A stretch of 6,074 nucleotides of DNA, from contig JANQSX010000146.1 in NCBI GenBank assembly GCA_028279085.1, positions 1 through 6,074 on the forward strand, in the 5' to 3' direction. Below the pieces are notes generated by a model. That model did no database searches, was not told where the DNA came from, and saw only the letters and a list, made by a program, of their open reading frames with translations. This DNA comes from Bdellovibrionales bacterium (GTDB taxonomy: Bacteria > Bdellovibrionota > Bdellovibrionia > Bdellovibrionales > UBA1609). Position 1 is the stretch's first letter; each line of letters starts with the position of its first letter. Shown here one piece after another: positions 4,491 to 6,074 of this stretch. The position numbers and the translations under genes are program-made.

Positions 4491-5611
4491 AATCTCTAAT
4501 TTTAATATTTTTTATCAGTGTGCTTTTTACACCTTGCTTTGCCGAGGGAACAAGGTATAGATTGCAGGGAAACGGTTTTGTGGGGTCAGGGTGGATTGTT
4601 GTTAATGAAAAATTGAAAGGATATGCAAATTCAGGAATTAAAACAGGGTGGATCGTTTCTGAGGAAGAGTTAAAAGGATATGTTGACTCAAACATACACC
4701 CAGGCTATGGCTTTTCAGATACAGTAGTAAAAGACGGACAAATGATTATAAAGATAGGATCGGGGAATTTAGTCTTTCCAGACGGGGTAAAGACAGTAAA
4801 AGACATAACAGGACAAGGATTTAAAGGAAAAGTGATTATGTTTAATAACTACTATGCTCCACATGGAGCTTCATGGTCTGATGTTGTAAGAATGTATGAG
4901 GGAGCAGGTCTAATGCCGGATTCTGTTAAAGCGAAAGAGATGGGAGTAAAGGTCTATTCCTTTCCCTTGTCTTATTTCAGTTACGGGAGAGGTGAAGCTT
5001 TTGCGAAAGTCTTAATGGATGGAGATGGGCCTGGAAATGGAGGGGGGAGTCCCTCCGCCAGTATGAAAATTTATTTTTCAGAAGAAGCCATCTCACAGGC
5101 ACAAATGCAACAATTCAAGGCCCGGTTAGCAGAAGAAGGTGGGGCTTTTGTAATGGCTCCTTTTTACGGCATGAACTATATCCTGGAAAATGAGGCTGCT
5201 TTTTTTGAAGGAAAGAAAGTTTTAAGAGAAGACGCTTTCCAAAATCACTGGGGAATGATGCCAAATGAAGATGTGCAAAATGAGTTACTTAAAAGACTGC
5301 TGGAGCGGGCCGGATTCATGGAAGAGTTTGAAGAGGTTAGGGATGCTTTGACAGCACACGGCTGGAATGAAGCCCCTGATATGGAAGTGGGGTTTATGTT
5401 TCATGTCCCGGAAAGTTATTTGAGAGAAAAAACAGGAATGGCCTATGAAGATTATGATAAAGGGGTGCCATTTATGATTGGAATCCCACAAAGCTCTTTT
5501 GGTAAGAAAGCCCGAGCCATCTATGGAGGTTATGGAGAGATGGGAGTTTTCCAACAAGGTATAGGGGGAGGTCTCCCTGATTATGCGACTGGTTTATCCT
5601 CCGGCTATTAG
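4487..5611 (+). CDS. Secreted protein of unknown function (374 aa)
   Basis: A Sec signal peptide is clear: one Lys, a hydrophobic core (LILIFFISVLF), and a likely cleavage after CFA (residue 19). There is no proper lipobox, so it should be soluble in the periplasm or secreted, and no further membrane segment is evident. Residues 35-71 hold two copies of a 19-residue repeat (GWIVxxEELKGY, then a short S-N/G-I motif), the second at 54. A Gly/Pro/Ser-rich linker at 177-192 divides an N-terminal half from a helical region (195-320) rich in acidic residues and aromatics. The C-terminus is Gly/Tyr-rich (344-374). I recognise no enzymatic motif. It is the last gene of a three-gene operon, coupled by ATGA to the tail-only gene, so its expression is tied to the HTH protein. 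It may be the regulated output of that pair, which is inference from position only. Confidence 0.75.
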   Translation: MKSLILIFFISVLFTPCFAEGTRYRLQGNGFVGSGWIVVNEKLKGYANSGIKTGWIVSEEELKGYVDSNIHPGYGFSDTVVKDGQMIIKIGSGNLVFPDGVKTVKDITGQGFKGKVIMFNNYYAPHGASWSDVVRMYEGAGLMPDSVKAKEMGVKVYSFPLSYFSYGRGEAFAKVLMDGDGPGNGGGSPSASMKIYFSEEAISQAQMQQFKARLAEEGGAFVMAPFYGMNYILENEAAFFEGKKVLREDAFQNHWGMMPNEDVQNELLKRLLERAGFMEEFEEVRDALTAHGWNEAPDMEVGFMFHVPESYLREKTGMAYEDYDKGVPFMIGIPQSSFGKKARAIYGGYGEMGVFQQGIGGGLPDYATGLSSGY

Positions 5612-5646
5612 ACGGGCTTTTCCCAGTAATCCCATTTAGGCTCTTT

Positions 5647-5736
5647 AAAATCAGCGATTGGCCCCACCTAAAATCGGCGATCAGCCCCTCTTAAAATCAG
5701 CGATTGGCCCCACCTAAAATCGGCGATCAGCCCCCT
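5647..5736. repeat. Alternating 23-bp tandem repeats (four units)
   Basis: Four head-to-tail units occur at 5647-5669, 5670-5692, 5693-5715 and 5716-5736 (the last two bases shorter). Each begins AAAATC, then A or G, then GCGAT, two variable bases and GCCCC. Units 1 and 3 are identical. Units 2 and 4 form a second type, identical through GCGATCAGCCCC and differing only in their ends. The array is thus a 46-bp dimer repeated twice. Sequence after 5737 (AAAGATTGACAATCAG) looks like a degraded fifth unit. The units are much more GC-rich than the surroundings. They resemble, from memory, the multiple terminal repeats at ends of IS21-family elements; an iteron or operator array is the alternative. 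Confidence 0.85.
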
Positions 5737-5739
5737 AAA

Positions 5740-5770
5740 GATTGACAATCAGTTATATTCATAATAACCT
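5740..5770 (+). promoter_or_regulatory. Possible promoter with overlapping dyad before the ATPase gene
   Basis: TTGACA at 5742-5747 is a perfect -35, and it lies in the perfect 11-base dyad GATTGACAATC (5740-5750). The -10 candidates are poor: TAACCT at 17-bp spacing (5765-5770) matches only three of six. The position, 6 to 35 bases before the ATG at 5776, would give a very short leader. It could equally be a binding site derived from the adjacent repeats. Confidence 0.3.
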
Positions 5771-5775
5771 AAAGT

Positions 5776-6074
5776 ATGCCTAAAACGACTTTGTACCCAC
5801 GCTATATTAAATCACTTTTAATGGAGGCTTTGAAAGATTCACCGGTTGTGCTGATTCACGGGCCGCGCCAATGTGGAAAAACAACATTAGCTCGCATGAT
5901 AGGAACATCTAAAAAATATGAATATATCAATTTTGATGATGATGTGATAACTAAAGCAACAAGAACAGATCCGATCGGATTTGTAAACGGATTATCAAAA
6001 CGAGTTATTTTAGATGAAGTTCAAAGAGTTCCAAATATTTTTTCTGCTCTCAAAAAAGAGATTGATAATAATAG
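5776..6074 (+). CDS. AAA ATPase, DUF4143-type, N-terminal part (cut by window end)
   Basis: The first 99 residues are visible and the frame runs off the window. They match the N-terminus of the AAA_14/DUF4143 ATPases. There is an opening YPRYIKSLLMEALKDSPVVL, a Walker A loop GPRQCGKTT (30-38), a YINFDDD block (50-56) with the family's DP-x-x-F (DPIGF) near 66-70, and a Walker B RVILDEVQRVP (about 76-86). These proteins bind and hydrolyse ATP; their biological role is poorly defined, and they are common in variable genome regions. The ATG at 5776 fits the usual length before Walker A. Its Shine-Dalgarno is poor, so a nearby alternative start is possible. GC-rich repeats lie directly upstream, which may mean the gene arrived with a mobile element. 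The C-terminal DUF4143 part cannot be confirmed here. Confidence 0.85.
   Translation, partial: MPKTTLYPRYIKSLLMEALKDSPVVLIHGPRQCGKTTLARMIGTSKKYEYINFDDDVITKATRTDPIGFVNGLSKRVILDEVQRVPNIFSALKKEIDNN

Noticed and set aside
4474..4695. 73-codon minus-strand frame over the signal peptide region
   Set aside because: It is antisense to a gene with a convincing signal peptide and coupled start, and its repetition merely mirrors the 57-bp repeat.
5041..5057. GC-rich inverted repeat (GGGGGGAGTCCCTCC)
   Set aside because: It lies inside the coding region of the Gly/Pro/Ser linker and has no T-tract; best explained by codon composition.
5285..5557. 90-codon minus-strand frame inside the secreted-protein gene
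   Set aside because: Shadow of the longer, coupled + strand gene; no recognisable motif.
5647..5736. CRISPR array
   Set aside because: The units are head to tail with no unique spacers; the sequence between repeats is part of the repeat itself, and no cas genes are visible.

Overview
This window is AT-rich bacterial DNA. The densely packed genes, Shine-Dalgarno sites and a protein with a Sec signal peptide suggest a bacterium, probably Gram-negative. The mix of an Rpn nuclease, an insertion sequence (IS) and an AAA/DUF4143 ATPase is typical of an accessory region. I cannot name the species from the sequence.

Layout: (1) Positions 1-743 hold no convincing gene, only a rho-independent terminator (201-236) for something upstream and a weak promoter. 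(2) 744-1985 holds an Rpn-family PD-(D/E)XK nuclease gene. Inside it lies an in-frame ATG with a strong Shine-Dalgarno (1534-1547) that would make the last 72 residues as a separate small protein. Directly downstream, in the same frame, is a second, free-standing copy of that small protein (64 aa). (3) 2110-3444 is a complete IS1-like insertion sequence: 33-bp imperfect inverted repeats, an 8-bp target duplication (TAATTTTT), a one-ORF transposase, and a decayed DNA-methyltransferase passenger followed by a coiled-coil ORF that ends inside the left terminal repeat. (4) 3553-5611 is a tightly coupled operon of three genes joined by two ATGA overlaps: an HTH protein, a 67-aa free-standing copy of that HTH protein's C-terminal tail, and a secreted protein of unknown function. 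(5) 5647-5736 is an array of alternating 23-bp repeats, perhaps a relict IS21-type end. (6) From 5776 to the window edge is the start of an AAA ATPase of the DUF4143 type.

The most interesting signal is an architecture seen twice. In both the Rpn locus and the HTH locus, a full-length gene is followed at once by a separate small gene that duplicates only its own C-terminal tail. For Rpn proteins it is established that internally initiated C-terminal fragments can act as inhibitors of the nuclease. The free-standing copies here look like duplicated, separately evolving versions of such tails. The extension to the HTH operon is my inference.
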